DNA of 40,687 nt from Streptosporangiaceae bacterium (GCA_030040155.1 JASHUG010000397.1:1-40687), one strand, 5' to 3'. Numbered from the stretch's first letter, positions 32,430 to 40,687 are shown. Program-made: numbers and translations. Notes: generated by a model from the sequence alone, not told the origin.

Positions 32430-33452
32430 TCACGGCCGTACGGCGCCGTCGTAGTTCTCCCGGAACCAGCCCGTGAACGCCACGAGCTGGACATCTTGCC
32501 CAGGTTGAGGCGCCTGTATCAGCTCGTTGTTGCCTACGTACAGGGCGACGTGGCCGCCCCCGAGGAATACCAGGATGTCGCCGGGCTGCAGGTCGTCCTC
32601 GCTAACCGCCGGCAGGTCATCCCACTGTTCATAGCTCGTACGCGGGATCGAGACTCCGGCGGCCGCCCACGACATCATGGTCAGCCCCGAACAGTCAAAG
32701 CCGTCCGCGCACGGCCCCGTGCCGCCGTACACGTACGGGCAGCCGATCTGGTCGTAGGCGTACTTCACCGCCTTGCCGGCCTGAGTATTGGTGGCAATCG
32801 GGTCCGGCGTCGGGCTCGTGCCGCCCTCGCCAGTGCCGGTAGCGGTCAGCTCGGCCGGGGTCAGGTCCGAGACCAGCGACTGCTCCTGGGCGAGCACCTT
32901 GTTCATGGCCTGTTTGCGCGCCTTCAGGCTGTGGTCGAGCTCCTCGATCCCGGCCTGAGTGCGCTGCTCGATCTGCTGGGTGCTCGCCAGCTGCCTGGCC
33001 GCGGCCAGGAAGTCATTAATCAGCTCATCGTCGCCGGACGCCAGTACGTCGAGCATTGACGACTTGTTCAGGATCTCCTGCGCGTTCCCGGCGGTCAGCA
33101 TCTCAACCGAGGCATTGACGCTGCCGCCCATGTAGTCTTCCACCGCGATCCTGGTGATCTGTTCACGCAGGCCAGCGAACTGCACGCCGTCGATGCCGAG
33201 CTGCCGTTGCACCAGCTTCAGCCGCTGCGTCGTGGCGGCCAGCTCCTGCTGAACGCCGTCGTACTGCTGGTCGAGCTGCCCGAGCTTGGCCTCGATCACC
33301 GTGACGCGGTGCTCGGCTTGGGAGAGCGTAGGCGCGGGCGCCGCCCCGGCGCTGCCCGTGACGGCCAGCAGCAGTCCTCCCGCCATGACTGCGGCCGCTG
33401 CGACCGCGATACGTTGCCTCACGACTTTGTGCACCGACGTCGGCCTATGCAC
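32430..33452 (-). CDS. Secreted NlpC/P60 peptidoglycan endopeptidase
   Basis: 340 residues. A signal peptide (about 1-38, AAAAVMAGGLLLAVTGSAGA) is followed by a long coiled coil (about 43-195) like that of the RipA/Rv2190c group, a Thr/Pro linker and the NlpC/P60 domain (222-340). C254 (FDCSGLTM) is the nucleophile and H301 (GGHVALYVG) the base. The third position is probably Q313 (LIQAPQPG), where relatives have His, Glu or Gln. It should cut the stem peptide between residues 2 and 3, with the coiled coil controlling access. The GTG start at 33452 follows the riboswitch end and AAGGAG. Translation or transcription is likely repressed by c-di-AMP. Confidence 0.92.
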   Translation of the reverse strand: MHRPTSVHKVVRQRIAVAAAAVMAGGLLLAVTGSAGAAPAPTLSQAEHRVTVIEAKLGQLDQQYDGVQQELAATTQRLKLVQRQLGIDGVQFAGLREQITRIAVEDYMGGSVNASVEMLTAGNAQEILNKSSMLDVLASGDDELINDFLAAARQLASTQQIEQRTQAGIEELDHSLKARKQAMNKVLAQEQSLVSDLTPAELTATGTGEGGTSPTPDPIATNTQAGKAVKYAYDQIGCPYVYGGTGPCADGFDCSGLTMMSWAAAGVSIPRTSYEQWDDLPAVSEDDLQPGDILVFLGGGHVALYVGNNELIQAPQPGQDVQLVAFTGWFRENYDGAVRP

Positions 33453-33464
33453 CTGCGTGGCACG

Positions 33465-33660
33465 CTCCTTCTTCCACTGTCGGCCTACCGGGTGAGCTGA
33501 CGGGTTCGGGCGGTGGAAGAACGGCCCTACGGCCTAGCACTAGCCGAGACTGGCTAGCCAGACCGATTCACCCCTGGCGGCACCAACGTGAGCGCCATCC
33601 GTTGGGTCCCCGGTTCTCCGGCCGGCTTACGGCCAGCCGTGGGAGATTCGGCTGGGCCTA
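33465..33660 (-). ncRNA. c-di-AMP riboswitch (ydaO-yuaA class)
   Basis: On the minus strand the spacer reads, in order, GCCGAATC, GGAGAACCGGGGACCCAAC, CCAGGGGTGAATCGG, GTAGGGCCGTTCTTCCACC, GCCCGAACCCGTCAGCTCAC, CCGGTAGGC and GTGGAAGAAGG. These are the conserved blocks of the actinobacterial ydaO aptamer that precedes rpf and NlpC/P60 genes. TTCTTCCAC (33500-33508) pairs with GTGGAAGAA (33468-33476), closing the 3' part. The final GAAGGAG overlaps the ribosome-binding region of the NlpC/P60 gene. The class is an off switch for cell-wall hydrolases and potassium or osmolyte genes. Ends are approximate. Confidence 0.92.
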
Positions 33661-33994
33661 CCGCCGCCGCCTAGCTGACGGCTGTTGAGCGGTCGGCTCG
33701 GCAGACGAGACTAGTGAGATCGAAGGGTAGATTCAACCGCTTCGCGCATTCTCGCCGGCGAAGTTGTCGTCCCGGCAGTCCGGTATGGCTATAACAACCT
33801 CATAACGTTCACGGCCGTCATTTCACAGCAGCGGTCACAGCGGCCTCAGACCTTTGGCGGGAACGAGGCGTGACCGTGGCCGGCCCCAGCGGCCGGCACG
33901 AGGCGCCCGGGCTGGATCGAAGGCGCCCCTGAGGCCAGCGCGACGCGCCGGTCGCCGGCGCGCCTGAGCCTGACTGTCGGCACCCCCGCCTAGC
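33661..33994. other. Upstream region of the riboswitch
   Basis: No gene is seen here. Two ATAAC elements at 33791-33795 and 33802-33806 (GTTAT-N6-GTTAT on the minus strand) are 11 bp apart, the one-turn spacing used by tandem response-regulator sites. They lie about 135 bp upstream of the aptamer start. MtrA controls hydrolase genes in actinomycetes and would be a candidate, but the match is not good enough to name it. TTATAG-like sequence in the repeat could also be a -10. The remainder is featureless. Confidence 0.35.
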
Positions 33995-33996
33995 GT
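33991..33996 (+). promoter_or_regulatory. -10 box of the exonuclease gene
   Basis: TAGCGT lies 7 nt before GTG 34004. CCTGAC at 33969-33974, 16 nt further upstream, is a fair -35 match. This supports GTG 34004 as a leaderless start and not GTG 33995, which lies within the box. Confidence 0.5.
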
Positions 33997-34003
33997 GATT
34001 GTC

Positions 34004-34597
34004 GTGCCAGGACCGCTCGCAGATTACGACCTCGTCGTCGTCGACGTGGAAACCACCGGCTGGCTGCCAGCGGAGGCGGCGATTACCGAGATTGGCGCGG
34101 TCCGGCTGAACGGCGGTGAGGTAACCGGCGAGTTCTCCTCGCTAGTCCGGCCGCTTAGCCCGATCCCGGCCGAAATCTGCGAGCTAACCGGCATCACCGA
34201 CGCGATGGTCAGCCGTGCTCCTTCTATCTACGCGGCGATGACCGCGTTCCTGGCATTTGCCAGGGGGTGCGTGCTGGTGGCCCACAACGCGCCGTTCGAT
34301 CTCGGCTTCCTGACCGCCGCCTGCGCGGCCGCCGGGGTTCGCTGGCCCCCTACCGCGGTCATCGATACCGCCGCGCTTGCACGGCTGCTCCTCGGACCGC
34401 AGGACGTGCCCGATTGCAGGCTTGCGACTCTGGCGGGCTACTTCCAAACGCCGACCCCGCCGTGCCACCGGGCGCTGGCTGACGCCAAGGCGACGGTGGG
34501 CGTCTTCGCCGGTCTGCTAGAGGTCGCCGCCGGCACCCGCACGGCGACGACGCTGCTTGCGCCGGCCGTCCCAGCGGACCTCGGCATCGCCTCCTGA
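34004..34597 (+). CDS. DnaQ-like 3'-5' exonuclease (DEDDh)
   Basis: 197 residues from GTG 34004. ExoI is VVDVETTG with D14 and E16, ExoII is VAHNAPFDLGFL, and ExoIII is CHRALADAKAT with the H-x4-D of the DEDDh class, so the active site is complete. It resembles the polymerase III epsilon proofreading subunit, but a separate exonuclease role is more likely for this position: in M. tuberculosis the corresponding Rv2191 fuses such a domain to a UvrC-like endonuclease. The UvrC-like part is absent here and the C-terminus (TTLLAPAVPADLGIAS) shows no remnant of it. It is divergent from the riboswitch-NlpC/P60 unit. Confidence 0.88.
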   Translation: MPGPLADYDLVVVDVETTGWLPAEAAITEIGAVRLNGGEVTGEFSSLVRPLSPIPAEICELTGITDAMVSRAPSIYAAMTAFLAFARGCVLVAHNAPFDLGFLTAACAAAGVRWPPTAVIDTAALARLLLGPQDVPDCRLATLAGYFQTPTPPCHRALADAKATVGVFAGLLEVAAGTRTATTLLAPAVPADLGIAS

Positions 34598-34679
34598 CTG
34601 CCCGCGGCGCGGCGATAATCTGTTCGCGCGGCTCAGCCAGTAGCCGCGCCCGGCCCGTGCGCGCCCCGAGGAGGACACC

Positions 34680-34964
34680 GTGGTCACCGCAATCGTGCTG
34701 ATCAAATGCGACGTCACCAGCATCCCCGAGACGGCCGAGTCGATCGCGCAGATCCCGCAGGTCAGCGAGGTCTACTCGGTCACGGGCGAGTTCGACCTAG
34801 TCGCCATGGTCCGGGTCCGCGGTCACGAGGAACTCAGCGACGTGATCCCCGGCAACCTCAACAAGATGCCCGGCGTGACCCACACCGAGACGCACATCGC
34901 GTTCCGCACCTACTCCCGGCATGACCTCGAGGCCGCGTTCGCGATCGGCCTCGCCGAGTCCTGA
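34680..34964 (+). CDS. Stand-alone AsnC/Lrp ligand-binding domain protein
   Basis: 94 residues, only the RAM/AsnC effector domain (MVTAIVLIKCDVTSIPETAESIAQIPQVSEVYSVTGEFDLVAMVRVRGHEELSDVI ...). The helix-turn-helix of true Lrp regulators is missing. Such stand-alone RAM proteins form ring oligomers that bind amino acids; whether they regulate by joining full-length Lrp proteins is uncertain. GAGGAGGAC lies 4 nt before the GTG. It converges on trpD with a 14-nt gap. A link to amino-acid sensing near trpD is tempting but unsupported. Confidence 0.88.
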   Translation: MVTAIVLIKCDVTSIPETAESIAQIPQVSEVYSVTGEFDLVAMVRVRGHEELSDVIPGNLNKMPGVTHTETHIAFRTYSRHDLEAAFAIGLAES

Positions 34965-34978
34965 GAGCCAGCCGGGCC

Positions 34979-36034
34979 TTACATCCCAGGGGCGAGGCGC
35001 CTGCTGGTCGCGATCCAGCGCTCGAGCAGGCCGGCCGCCGCGCCCGAGTCGACGGCCGCCGCCGCCCGGCGGTACCCATCAGCCAGCGCGTCGACGAGGC
35101 CTTCCGGGCCAGGCACGCCGGCCTCGGCCGCCAGGGCCGCCGCCGCGTTCAGCAGCACGGTGTCGCGCACCGGTCCCGGCCGGCCAGCCACGAAGGCCCG
35201 CACCACCTCGGCGTTGTGATCAGGGTTGCCGCCCTTGAGGTCGGCCGGCGTTGTCCGCGGAATACCGAGGTCGGCTGGATCCAAGGCGGTCTGGCTGACC
35301 TGCCCGTCGTGCACGATCCAGACGACCGACGGCGCCGTCGTGGTCAGCTCGTCGAGACCGTCATCGCCGTGGAAGACCAGAGCCGAGCAGCCGCGCCCCG
35401 CGAGTACGCCCGCGAGGATCGGGCCCATCCGGGGATCGGCCACCCCCACGGCCATCGCCTTCGGCCGGGCCGGGTTAGCCAGCGGGCCCAGGAAGTTGAA
35501 CACGGTCGGCACGCCGAGCTCACGGCGCGGCATGGCGGTGTGCCGCAGCGCCGGGTGGTAGAGCGCGGCGAACAGGAAGCCCGCGCCTATCTCCGCCACT
35601 AGCTGCTCGGTCGCTGCCGGCGGCAGGTCGATGATGATGCCCAGGGCCTCAAGCACGTCGGCAGTACCGCAGGCCGAGGAGGCAGCCCGGTTCCCGTGCT
35701 TGACCATGCGTGCGCCGGCTGCCGCGGCCGCGATCGTGCCCATCGTGGAGATGTTCACAGTCCTGGCAGTGTCGCCCCCAGTGCCGACCAGGTCCACGAT
35801 CCGGCCGGGAACCGAGATCGGGGCGGCATGATCGAGCATGGCCTGGGCCAGGCCGGTCATCTCGGCCGGAGTCTCGCCCTTCATCCGCAACGCCACGCCG
35901 AACCCGGCGATCTGGGCCGGCGTCGCGGCACCCTCCATGATCTCGTTCATCGCCCAGGCGGCTTCTTCTGCGGACAGCGATTCGCCCCGTATCAGCGCAC
36001 CAAGCAGGGCTGGCCAGGTTGTACGCGCGTCCAT
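34979..36034 (-). CDS. trpD: Anthranilate phosphoribosyltransferase
   Basis: 351 residues. Second step of tryptophan synthesis: anthranilate plus PRPP. PRPP-binding GTGGD (84-88), [26 protein letters not shown] (112-132), and the anthranilate channel [14 protein letters not shown] are all present. The gene stands alone, away from trpE, trpC, trpB and trpA, as it does beside ctaE-qcr in M. tuberculosis (Rv2192c). GAGGTGG lies 7 nt before the ATG. No leader peptide or terminator is visible upstream, in contrast to the DAHP synthase gene. The receiver-like gene on the same strand ends 109 nt upstream and may be in the same transcript. Confidence 0.95.
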   Translation of the reverse strand: MDARTTWPALLGALIRGESLSAEEAAWAMNEIMEGAATPAQIAGFGVALRMKGETPAEMTGLAQAMLDHAAPISVPGRIVDLVGTGGDTARTVNISTMGTIAAAAAGARMVKHGNRAASSACGTADVLEALGIIIDLPPAATEQLVAEIGAGFLFAALYHPALRHTAMPRRELGVPTVFNFLGPLANPARPKAMAVGVADPRMGPILAGVLAGRGCSALVFHGDDGLDELTTTAPSVVWIVHDGQVSQTALDPADLGIPRTTPADLKGGNPDHNAEVVRAFVAGRPGPVRDTVLLNAAAALAAEAGVPGPEGLVDALADGYRRAAAAVDSGAAAGLLERWIATSRRLAPGM

Positions 36035-36143
36035 TGAACGGCCACCTCGATCCGGTCAGGCAGGCGGATGGGGGTCGCGGGGGCACGACCTCGTTCCCAT
36101 TCTGAAGGCAGAAAGCCGGGCTCGCGCTGGCTTGCGTGCAGCC

Positions 36144-36554
36144 TCACAGCGCGTGGTGCTTGGCGGCCTCGGGGTCGACCCGGCGTTCGCGCATCAGCCC
36201 GGCCAGGGCCCTGGCCAGGGCGACGGGGTCAATCGGGTGGCTGACAACGGCGTCGGCACGAGACCAGGTGGCGAGCCAGCCATCGTCTGGCCTGCCGATG
36301 ATCAGCAACACCGGCGGGCAGTCATGGATCTCGTCCTTGGCCTGCCGGCAGATGCCCATCCCGCCCGCGGGCTGAGCCTCCCCGTCCAGCACCATCACGT
36401 CGACGCCACCCGCGTCCAGCAGGCGAAACAGCATGGGCGCGGTGGCCACCTCGATGATCTCGGCCTCGGGCACGTCAGGGGCCGGGCGGCGGCCGATCGC
36501 GAGCCGCACTCTGCCCCGAGTGTCAGCATCATGGCTATACACGACAACCTTCAT
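36144..36554 (-). CDS. Degenerate stand-alone receiver-domain protein
   Basis: 136 residues with the receiver fold only. The acidic pocket is D9 and D11 ([10 protein letters not shown]) and the phospho-acceptor position is D57 (VMVLDGEA). The conserved Thr/Ser after beta-4 is replaced (LLIIGRPDD) and the invariant Lys after beta-5 is His (VVSHPIDP, H106). Normal phosphorylation-driven switching is therefore doubtful. No output domain and no kinase gene are adjacent. TAGCAT stands 8 nt before the ATG. It is divergent from ctaE by 68 bp, suggesting a tie to respiration, possibly as a phosphate-independent pseudo-receiver. Confidence 0.75.
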   Translation of the reverse strand: MKVVVYSHDADTRGRVRLAIGRRPAPDVPEAEIIEVATAPMLFRLLDAGGVDVMVLDGEAQPAGGMGICRQAKDEIHDCPPVLLIIGRPDDGWLATWSRADAVVSHPIDPVALARALAGLMRERRVDPEAAKHHAL

Positions 36555-36622
36555 GTCAAATGATGCTACCGACCTGGGGGGTCGGCCTACGCACGCCTAC
36601 GCGGTGTCGTAATAATGGCCCC

Positions 36623-37261
36623 GTGGTGACAGCATCTACTGAGGTTGCTCCGCGCCCCACCGCGAGCAGACCCAACCTCGTCAGCGTGGGCACGATTATC
36701 TGGCTGTCCTCCGAGCTGATGTTCTTCGCGGCGCTATTCGCCATGTACTTCACGATCCGGTCGGTCGACAAGGGTATGGGCCAGCCCTGGCCCAAGGCGC
36801 ACCTCGACCTGGCCCTGGCCTCGGCAAACACGATCGTGCTGCTGCTGTCCAGCGTTACCTGCCAGATGGGCGTGTTCGCCGTCGAGCGTCACCAGCTCCG
36901 GCGCCGCGGCTCGATCTTCAGGTTCTGGGAGTGGGGCCTGCGCGAGTGGTACGTGCTGTCGTTCCTGATGGGCTTCTACTTCATCTGCGGCCAGGGATAT
37001 GAGTACCTCGACCTGATCCAGAAGCAGCACGTCACGCTGTCATCCAGCAATTACGGCTCAGTCTTCTTCCTGACCACCGGCTTCCACGGCCTGCATGTCA
37101 CCGGCGGGCTGATCGCGTTCCTGTTCCTGCTCGGCAGGACGTTCGCGGCCAAGAAGTTCACGCTCGAACAGCAGACCAGCGCCATCGTCGTGTCTTATTA
37201 CTGGCACTTCGTCGACGTGGTCTGGATCGGGCTGTTCACCACCATCTATCTCATCCACTGA
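36623..37261 (+). CDS. ctaE: Cytochrome c oxidase subunit III
   Basis: 212 residues with about five membrane spans, close to M. tuberculosis CtaE (203). It is a structural subunit of the aa3 oxidase, which in actinobacteria forms a supercomplex with bcc. Typical segments: [72 protein letters not shown] and [20 protein letters not shown]. The Glu of SSEL and the HGLHV histidines are conserved in the family. GTG 36623 (or 36626) lies 6 nt after AATAAT, with no ribosome-binding site. It leads the ctaE-qcrC-qcrA-qcrB operon; qcrC starts 18 nt after its stop. Confidence 0.95.
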   Translation: MVTASTEVAPRPTASRPNLVSVGTIIWLSSELMFFAALFAMYFTIRSVDKGMGQPWPKAHLDLALASANTIVLLLSSVTCQMGVFAVERHQLRRRGSIFRFWEWGLREWYVLSFLMGFYFICGQGYEYLDLIQKQHVTLSSSNYGSVFFLTTGFHGLHVTGGLIAFLFLLGRTFAAKKFTLEQQTSAIVVSYYWHFVDVVWIGLFTTIYLIH

Positions 37262-37279
37262 CCGGGAACTGGGGAAGCT

Positions 37280-38089
37280 GTGAGCTGGATCACCGCTAAG
37301 CGCCGGCACCCGGCAGCTAGCTATGCCCTCGTCGGGCTCGCGCTGGTCATCATCGGCCTCGGCTACGCCGTCCTGACCAGCAGCGGATCCGCGAGCGCCT
37401 CGCCGCAGGCGGCGGCCAACGCCGCCCAGATCGCCGAGGGCCATACGCTGTTCGAGCAGACCTGCTCGTCGTGCCACGGCGTCTTTGCCCAGGGCGAGAC
37501 GGGTGTGGCCCCGAGTCTTATCGGGGTCGGCGCCGCGGCCGCGGACTTCCAGCTCACCACGGGCCGTATGCCGGCCACCGCGCTGAGCGCGGAGAACGAG
37601 CGCAAGCCGCCCAAGTTCGATCCGGCGCAGATCGCCGCGATCGATGCCTTCATCGAGTCACTGGGCGGCGGCCCTCCCGTTCCCACGGCTGCTCAGGTCA
37701 ACCCGGCAGCGGGCAACTACGGCCTGGGTCAGCAATTGTTCGAGGCCAACTGCGCCGCCTGCCACAACTTCGTCGGCGCCGGGGGCGCGCTGACCGACGG
37801 CAAGTTCGCGCCGTCGCTCACGCAGTCGACGCCGCGGCAGATCTACGAGGCCATGCTGACCGGGCCCGAGGCGATGCCGGTCTTCAACGACATGGTGGTC
37901 ACGCCGCAGGAGAAGCGGGACATCATCGCGTTCGTCACTGAGGTTCGTTCTCAGCCCAACCCTGGCGGCCTCAGCCTGGGCCGGATCGGTCCGGTGACCG
38001 AGGGCCTGGTCGCATTCCTGGGCCTGCTGCTGTTCCTGGTCCTGGCCGCACTGTGGATTACTGCAAAGCACGGGAAGGCTCATGAGTAA
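37280..38089 (+). CDS. qcrC: Di-haem cytochrome c subunit of the bcc complex
   Basis: 269 residues. A membrane anchor at about 14-32 precedes two cytochrome c domains with C62-S-S-C65-H66 and C158-A-A-C161-H162; a C-terminal span lies at about 245-263. Haem methionines occur in RMPAT and EAMPVF. The double-haem protein replaces a soluble cytochrome c: it accepts electrons from the Rieske centre and passes them to CtaC within the supercomplex. GGGGAAG stands 3 nt before the GTG. The end overlaps the qcrA start by 8 nt (ATGAGTAA), so translation is coupled. Confidence 0.97.
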   Translation: MSWITAKRRHPAASYALVGLALVIIGLGYAVLTSSGSASASPQAAANAAQIAEGHTLFEQTCSSCHGVFAQGETGVAPSLIGVGAAAADFQLTTGRMPATALSAENERKPPKFDPAQIAAIDAFIESLGGGPPVPTAAQVNPAAGNYGLGQQLFEANCAACHNFVGAGGALTDGKFAPSLTQSTPRQIYEAMLTGPEAMPVFNDMVVTPQEKRDIIAFVTEVRSQPNPGGLSLGRIGPVTEGLVAFLGLLLFLVLAALWITAKHGKAHE

Positions 38090-39218
38090 CACGAACCCCC
38101 AAGGACCGGGCGATGCTGGCTGGCCCGAGTACCTGACCGGCGGAGGCAGCAGCCACGGCGCGGACCAGCCAGGAGGGCCGGCAGCGCCGCGCCGTGTCAT
38201 CGGCACCCCGCCGCCCTCGGCGGCCAGGACGATGCTGCCCGACCGTGGTCACGACGGCCCGGCCCCGCCACCACGTGAGCTGCCGGCCGATCCCGACGAC
38301 CCAAGGCGCGCCAAGAAGGCTGAGTTGCTCGTCGCCGCCTGCTTCATCCTCGCGATGCTCGCGGGATTCGGGTTCCTCGTGGCCTATGGCACGATCGGCG
38401 TCGGCACGATCGTCAAGGTGCAGCACTCGAACTGGGCGCTGGGCGGCACGCTTGGCCTGGCCCTCCTCCTGCTGGGCGTCGGCGCGACGCTCTGGGTGCG
38501 GCACCTGATGCCCACGGTCGAGCTGACCGAGAATCGGCACCCGATGAAGTCGGAGCCGAAAGACATCGAGGCGTTCAAGGAGACGTTCGAGGAAGGCGCC
38601 GAGACCAGCCAGTTCGTCAAGCGGCCGCTCGTGCGGCGCAGCCTCATCGCCGCGACCATCCCGCTGGCCGTGGCACCGCTGTTCCTGCTCCGCGACCTCG
38701 GCCCGCTGCCGGGCGACAGCCTGGACACCACTGTCTGGCGGAAGGGCCTGCGCCTGCTGATCTACGGGACGGGCCGGCCGATCACCCCGGCCGAGTTCAG
38801 CTCGCCAGGGTCCCTGGTCAGCGTCGGGCCCGAGGGCTACCTCGACGACGATGACGCGATGGCCAAGGCAGCGGTCATCATCATCAAGTTCCGGCCCGGT
38901 CAGATCAGCTTCACGGCCGCGAACTACCCAGTCCCTGGCAAGACGGTCGAGAACTGGACCGTGGACAACATCGTGGCGTACTCCAAGGTCTGCACGCACC
39001 TCGGCTGTCCCGCGGCCTTGTACGACCAGGTCACCCACCACATCCTGTGCCCGTGCCACCAGTCGACGTTCGACGCGACCGAAGGCGCCAGGGTGACCTT
39101 CGGCCCCGCCACGCGGCCGCTGCCCCAGCTGCCAATCGGCGTGGACTCGCAGGGTTACCTCATTGCCACGGGCCCCTTTAACCAGCCTGTCGGCCCGAGT
39201 TTCTGGGAGCGGGGATGA
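38082..39218 (+). CDS. qcrA: Rieske iron-sulfur subunit of the bcc complex
   Basis: 378 residues. The actinobacterial form, with a Gly/Pro-rich cytoplasmic N-terminus (1-75), two spans at about 80-101 and 118-138, a third at about 187-203, and the Rieske domain with C304-T-H306-L-G-C309 and C323-P-C325-H326 binding the 2Fe-2S cluster. It takes an electron from menaquinol at the Qo site of QcrB. The three-span topology is specific to this phylum; other bacteria have one span. It overlaps both neighbours (8 nt with qcrC, 4 nt with qcrB). Confidence 0.97.
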   Translation: MSNTNPQGPGDAGWPEYLTGGGSSHGADQPGGPAAPRRVIGTPPPSAARTMLPDRGHDGPAPPPRELPADPDDPRRAKKAELLVAACFILAMLAGFGFLVAYGTIGVGTIVKVQHSNWALGGTLGLALLLLGVGATLWVRHLMPTVELTENRHPMKSEPKDIEAFKETFEEGAETSQFVKRPLVRRSLIAATIPLAVAPLFLLRDLGPLPGDSLDTTVWRKGLRLLIYGTGRPITPAEFSSPGSLVSVGPEGYLDDDDAMAKAAVIIIKFRPGQISFTAANYPVPGKTVENWTVDNIVAYSKVCTHLGCPAALYDQVTHHILCPCHQSTFDATEGARVTFGPATRPLPQLPIGVDSQGYLIATGPFNQPVGPSFWERG

Positions 39219-40687
39219 GCGTCGATCGGGCGCTGGAAGGCACAGGCACCTGGCTGGACGAACGGCTCCACGGCGCTCGCGGAGTCCGGGTCCTGCTGCG
39301 GAAGGTCTTCCCGGACCACTGGTCGTTCCTGCTCGGCGAGATCATCCTGTACTCGTTCATCATCTTGCTGCTGACCGGCACGTTCCTGACGTTCTGGTTC
39401 CAGCCGAGCATGACCGACGTCATCTACCACGGCTCCTACACCCCGCTGAACGGCGTGCGGATGAGCGAGGCCTACGCCTCGACCCTGAACATCAGCTTCG
39501 ACGTTCGCGGTGGGCTGCTGATCAGGCAGATCCACCACTGGGCCGCCGACCTGTTCATGGCCGCGATCTTCGCGCACATGATCCGGATCTTCTTCACCGG
39601 CGCGTACCGCAAGCCGCGCGAGATCAACTGGCTCATCGGGATCGTGCTGCTCACGCTGGGCCTGTTCGAGGGCCTGTTCGGCTATTCGCTGCCCGACGAC
39701 CTGCTGTCGGGCGCGGGCCTGCGGATCACCGAGGGCATCCTCCAGTCGTTCCCGATCGTCGGCACGTACCTAGCGTTCTTCCTGTTCGGCGGGCCGTTCC
39801 CAGGCAACGACATCATCCCGCGGCTGTACATCCTGCACGTGCTGGTGATCCCCGGCCTGATCCTGGCGCTCGTTACCGTGCACCTGTTCCTGATGTTCCA
39901 CCAGAAGCACACCCAGATGCCGGGCAAGGGCCGCACGAACACCAACGTCGTCGGCGCGCCGATGTACCCGTACTTCATGGCCAAGACCGGGGCGTTCTTC
40001 TTCTTCGTGTTCGCTGCGCTGACGATCTGCGCGGCGTTCGTGCAGATCAACCCCATCTGGCTATACGGGCCCTACAACCCGGTGGCGATGTCGGCTGACT
40101 CCCAGCCCGACTTCTACATGGGCGCGCTCGAGGGTGCCCTGCGCCTCTTCCCGTCCTGGCAGTGGGTGTTCTTCCATCACACGTTTGCGTTCAATGTGTT
40201 CATCCCGGCGTTGCTGCCGCTCGGCATCGTCCTCGGAGGTGCGGCCGCCTGGCCGTTCCTGGAGCAGTGGATCACCGGCGACAGGGCTGAGCACCACCTG
40301 AACGACCGGCCGCGCAACGCGCCCACCAGGACCGCGATCGGCATCGCCGCGATCACGTTCTACGGCATCCTGTGGGCCGAGGGCGCCAACGACGTCATCG
40401 CCGACCGCTTCGACATCTCGTTGTACGCCATCACCTGGACCGCCAGAGTGGGAATCTTCGTCGGACCGGTCATCGCCTACTTCATCACTAAACGGATCTG
40501 CCTCGGCCTGCAGCGCAAGGACAACCACCTGATCGAGCACGGTGTCGAGACCGGCATCATCAGGCAGCTGCCCAGCGGCGAGTTCATCGAGGAGACCAGG
40601 CCGGTCGACGACGAGCGGCTGGCCGTGCTGACCTCGCGCGTCGAGCACCCGCCACTGCCGGCCATCGACACCACGGAGGCGGGCGTT
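39215..40687 (+). CDS. qcrB: Cytochrome b subunit of the bcc complex (3' end outside)
   Basis: 491 codons without a stop up to the window edge, so the gene is truncated by the window and not broken. Haem b ligands are H107/H121 (RQIHHWAADLFMAAIFAHMIR) and H208/H223 (LHVLVIPGLILALVTVH), spaced 14 and 15 residues. The Qo motif PEWY of other cytochromes b appears as PDFY (SQPDFYMG), usual in actinobacteria. At least eight membrane spans are present. The ATG overlaps the qcrA stop as ATGA after GGAGCGGGG. QcrB oxidises menaquinol and is the target of imidazopyridine-type inhibitors in mycobacteria. Confidence 0.97.
   Translation, partial: MSVDRALEGTGTWLDERLHGARGVRVLLRKVFPDHWSFLLGEIILYSFIILLLTGTFLTFWFQPSMTDVIYHGSYTPLNGVRMSEAYASTLNISFDVRGGLLIRQIHHWAADLFMAAIFAHMIRIFFTGAYRKPREINWLIGIVLLTLGLFEGLFGYSLPDDLLSGAGLRITEGILQSFPIVGTYLAFFLFGGPFPGNDIIPRLYILHVLVIPGLILALVTVHLFLMFHQKHTQMPGKGRTNTNVVGAPMYPYFMAKTGAFFFFVFAALTICAAFVQINPIWLYGPYNPVAMSADSQPDFYMGALEGALRLFPSWQWVFFHHTFAFNVFIPALLPLGIVLGGAAAWPFLEQWITGDRAEHHLNDRPRNAPTRTAIGIAAITFYGILWAEGANDVIADRFDISLYAITWTARVGIFVGPVIAYFITKRICLGLQRKDNHLIEHGVETGIIRQLPSGEFIEETRPVDDERLAVLTSRVEHPPLPAIDTTEAGV

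Overview
This is a GC-rich stretch from an actinomycete chromosome. It carries no rRNA, tRNA, CRISPR, transposon or phage gene that I can see. It codes for a BldD-type regulator with an intact c-di-GMP signature, an actinobacterial QcrC/QcrA/QcrB-CtaE module, a PimB-like mannosyltransferase and F420-linked chemistry. Together these point to a multicellular, probably sporulating, member of the class Actinomycetes; I cannot name the genus. Gene order from metF to qcrB closely follows, as I recall it, the Mycobacterium tuberculosis interval around Rv2172c-Rv2196 (metF, idsA2, Rv2175c, pknL, aroG, an acyltransferase, an SRPBCC protein, fadD15, pimB, an NlpC/P60 protein, a DnaQ-like exonuclease, trpD, ctaE, qcrCAB). 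The window is thus an old actinobacterial backbone with lineage-specific insertions.

Layout. 1-1.1 kb: bldD and a strong terminator. 1.1-4.6 kb: a HEPN-domain protein, a GNAT acetyltransferase, metF and a polyprenyl diphosphate synthase. 4.7-9.4 kb: thiamin region, with thiE behind an Rv2175c-like DNA-binding protein, a ferredoxin-reductase-like flavoprotein, then a TPP riboswitch and thiO-thiS-thiG. 9.5-11.5 kb: a PknL-type Ser/Thr kinase with four PASTA repeats. 11.6-13.7 kb: a molybdopterin oxidoreductase and, divergent from it, a DAHP synthase preceded by what looks like an aromatic-amino-acid attenuator. 13.7-20.6 kb: accessory stretch with an LLM oxidoreductase, a secreted propeller-like protein, thiI, a zinc-ribbon membrane protein, a methyltransferase and a CGNR protein. 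20.7-23.3 kb: pfkA and glpK, divergent. 23.6-28.4 kb: lipid and sugar genes (plsC-like, esterase, membrane protein, and an overlapping SRPBCC-DUF5304-ROK kinase operon). 28.5-33.5 kb: phosphoesterase, fadD15-like ligase, pimB-like glycosyltransferase, and an NlpC/P60 hydrolase under a c-di-AMP (ydaO-type) riboswitch. 34-36.6 kb: exonuclease, stand-alone AsnC ligand domain, trpD and a degenerate receiver. 36.6 kb to the end: ctaE-qcrC-qcrA-qcrB of the cytochrome bcc-aa3 supercomplex, with qcrB cut by the window edge.

Control by RNA is the theme: a TPP riboswitch, a c-di-AMP riboswitch and a putative translation-coupled attenuator lie within 27 kb. In addition, about ten genes show a TAnnnT box 6-8 nt before the start codon, the pattern expected of leaderless transcripts. 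The most interesting items are the DAHP synthase leader (12471-12607), the class switch of the DAHP synthase compared with M. tuberculosis, the pyrophosphate-type signature in PfkA, and the missing standard start codon of thiO.
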